Shown here piece after piece: positions 4,506 through 5,020 of a DNA stretch of 5,020 nt. The position numbers and the translations under genes were made by a program. The DNA comes from Actinomycetota bacterium (GTDB lineage: Bacteria > Actinomycetota > Thermoleophilia > Gaiellales > Gaiellaceae). The notes below the pieces were generated by a model. The model was given only the letters and a program-made list of their open reading frames with translations, made no database searches and was not told where the DNA came from. The stretch is taken from positions 1-5,020 of the forward strand of contig JAFALP010000365.1 in NCBI GenBank assembly GCA_019234175.1, in the 5' to 3' direction. Numbering within the stretch: the first letter of the stretch is position 1; every line of letters starts with the position of its first letter.

Positions 4506-5020
4506 TGCGTCGAGGATGGTAGCGACACGAGGCCGTCGCGCACGTCCACGAGACCGTCGCGCGCAAGCGACGCGACCGCCGCCGAATCGGCCGGCTGGGC
4601 GCCGCCGACGACCTCGCGCAACGCACGTGCACGGCGCTGCCGAAAGGAGCCCTCGAGTGGGCCCTGCTTGCGCAGGGGCTCGTACCGCCGGCCGCGCGAG
4701 GGACAATCCTCGGCAAGCGGGCACACGCCGCAGCGGGGGATGCGCGCGAGACAGACGGTGGCGCCGAGATCCATGAGCGCCTGCGCGGCGGCAGGAGAGA
4801 ACGTCGTGCCGGTGCGCTCGGCGACGCGCCGCACGTTCACGTCCTCGGGAAGGACGTCGCGCCCGAACGCGAAGCACGCGACCGCGTCGGCGGTGTAGCG
4901 CCCGACGCCCGGCAGCTCGGTGAGGTCGTCGGGCCAGCCGTGCGCGGCGACCTGCTTGGCGGCGCGGTGGAGGTTGATCGCGCGGCGGTTGTATCCGAGG
5001 CCCTGCCACTCGGCGATGAC
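4502..5020 (-). CDS. mutY: MutY-type A/G-specific adenine glycosylase, C-terminal part, compact form
   Basis: MutY removes adenine mispaired with 8-oxoguanine, starting base-excision repair. The frame is open from the window edge (5020) to TGA at 4504-4502, giving 172 residues; the N-terminus, with the catalytic Glu expected there, lies beyond the window. Visible motifs are EWQGLGYNRRAINLH (4-18), the helix-hairpin-helix LPGVGRYTADAV (36-47), DVNVRRV (60-66) with D60 aligning to the E. coli catalytic D138, and the [4Fe-4S] pattern C-X6-C-X2-C-X5-C (C90, C97, C100, C106). The catalytic-Asp-to-first-Cys distance is 30 residues against 54 in E. coli, so about 24 residues of the helical domain are missing. 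After the cluster only about 66 residues remain, in a FRQRRARAL plus DGLV style, so the NUDIX-like 8-oxoguanine-recognition domain of E. coli MutY is absent. The family call is firm; the exact substrate of this short form is less so. Its stop overlaps the start of the next gene. Confidence 0.9.
   Translation of the reverse strand, partial: VIAEWQGLGYNRRAINLHRAAKQVAAHGWPDDLTELPGVGRYTADAVACFAFGRDVLPEDVNVRRVAERTGTTFSPAAAQALMDLGATVCLARIPRCGVCPLAEDCPSRGRRYEPLRKQGPLEGSFRQRRARALREVVGGAQPADSAAVASLARDGLVDVRDGLVSLPSSTQ

Noticed and set aside
3369..4898. 509-residue plus-strand frame across the GNAT gene and the minus-strand genes
   Set aside because: Arg/Ala-rich and out of frame with the GNAT motifs; it also crosses a convergent gene boundary. 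It is a GC-driven open frame.

Overview
This window is a very GC-rich block of bacterial chromosome, with G or C at most third codon positions and frequent GTG and TTG starts. Gene content and order point to an Actinomycetota chromosome. disA, carD, ispD and ispF lie together with mutY nearby, as in mycobacteria (known from memory: Rv3581c-Rv3583c, Rv3586, Rv3589). The style of the MutY tail, and a PHP phosphatase between ispD and ispF, make me lean towards a deep lineage such as Thermoleophilia. That placement is an inference and is untested.

Layout. Positions 1-771 (+) are the 3' part of disA, the diadenylate cyclase that scans DNA. An intrinsic terminator follows (773-799), and its T-tract runs directly into a candidate promoter (798-827). 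About 75 nt of leader with small competing hairpins and a strong Shine-Dalgarno leads to a TTG-started carD (907-1443). Four more plus-strand genes follow: ispD (1462-2127), a PHP-family histidinol-phosphatase-like gene (2124-2924), ispF (2921-3388) and a GNAT-like acetyltransferase (3385-4095). Every junction after ispD is a 4-nt start/stop overlap, so ispD to GNAT reads as one translationally coupled unit, probably co-transcribed with carD.

On the minus strand, a compact MutY-type adenine glycosylase (from beyond 5020 to 4502) overlaps by 4 nt a small membrane-anchored protein of unknown function (4505-4092). That gene converges on the GNAT gene so closely that the two stop codons share the tetranucleotide CTAG.

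How the genes fit together. CarD tunes transcription initiation at RNA polymerase. IspD and IspF are steps 3 and 5 of the MEP isoprenoid pathway. DisA and MutY both deal with genome integrity. The PHP enzyme would serve histidine synthesis if it is a true histidinol-phosphatase. The GNAT substrate is unknown.

I saw no mobile element, CRISPR array, tRNA, rRNA or defence system. There is no gene-free stretch over 300 bases; the longest gap is 772-906 and is described below. The region is essentially housekeeping. The most unusual points are the shortened MutY, the PHP gene between ispD and ispF, the Lys/Ala tail on CarD, the shortened IspF loop and the CarD leader.
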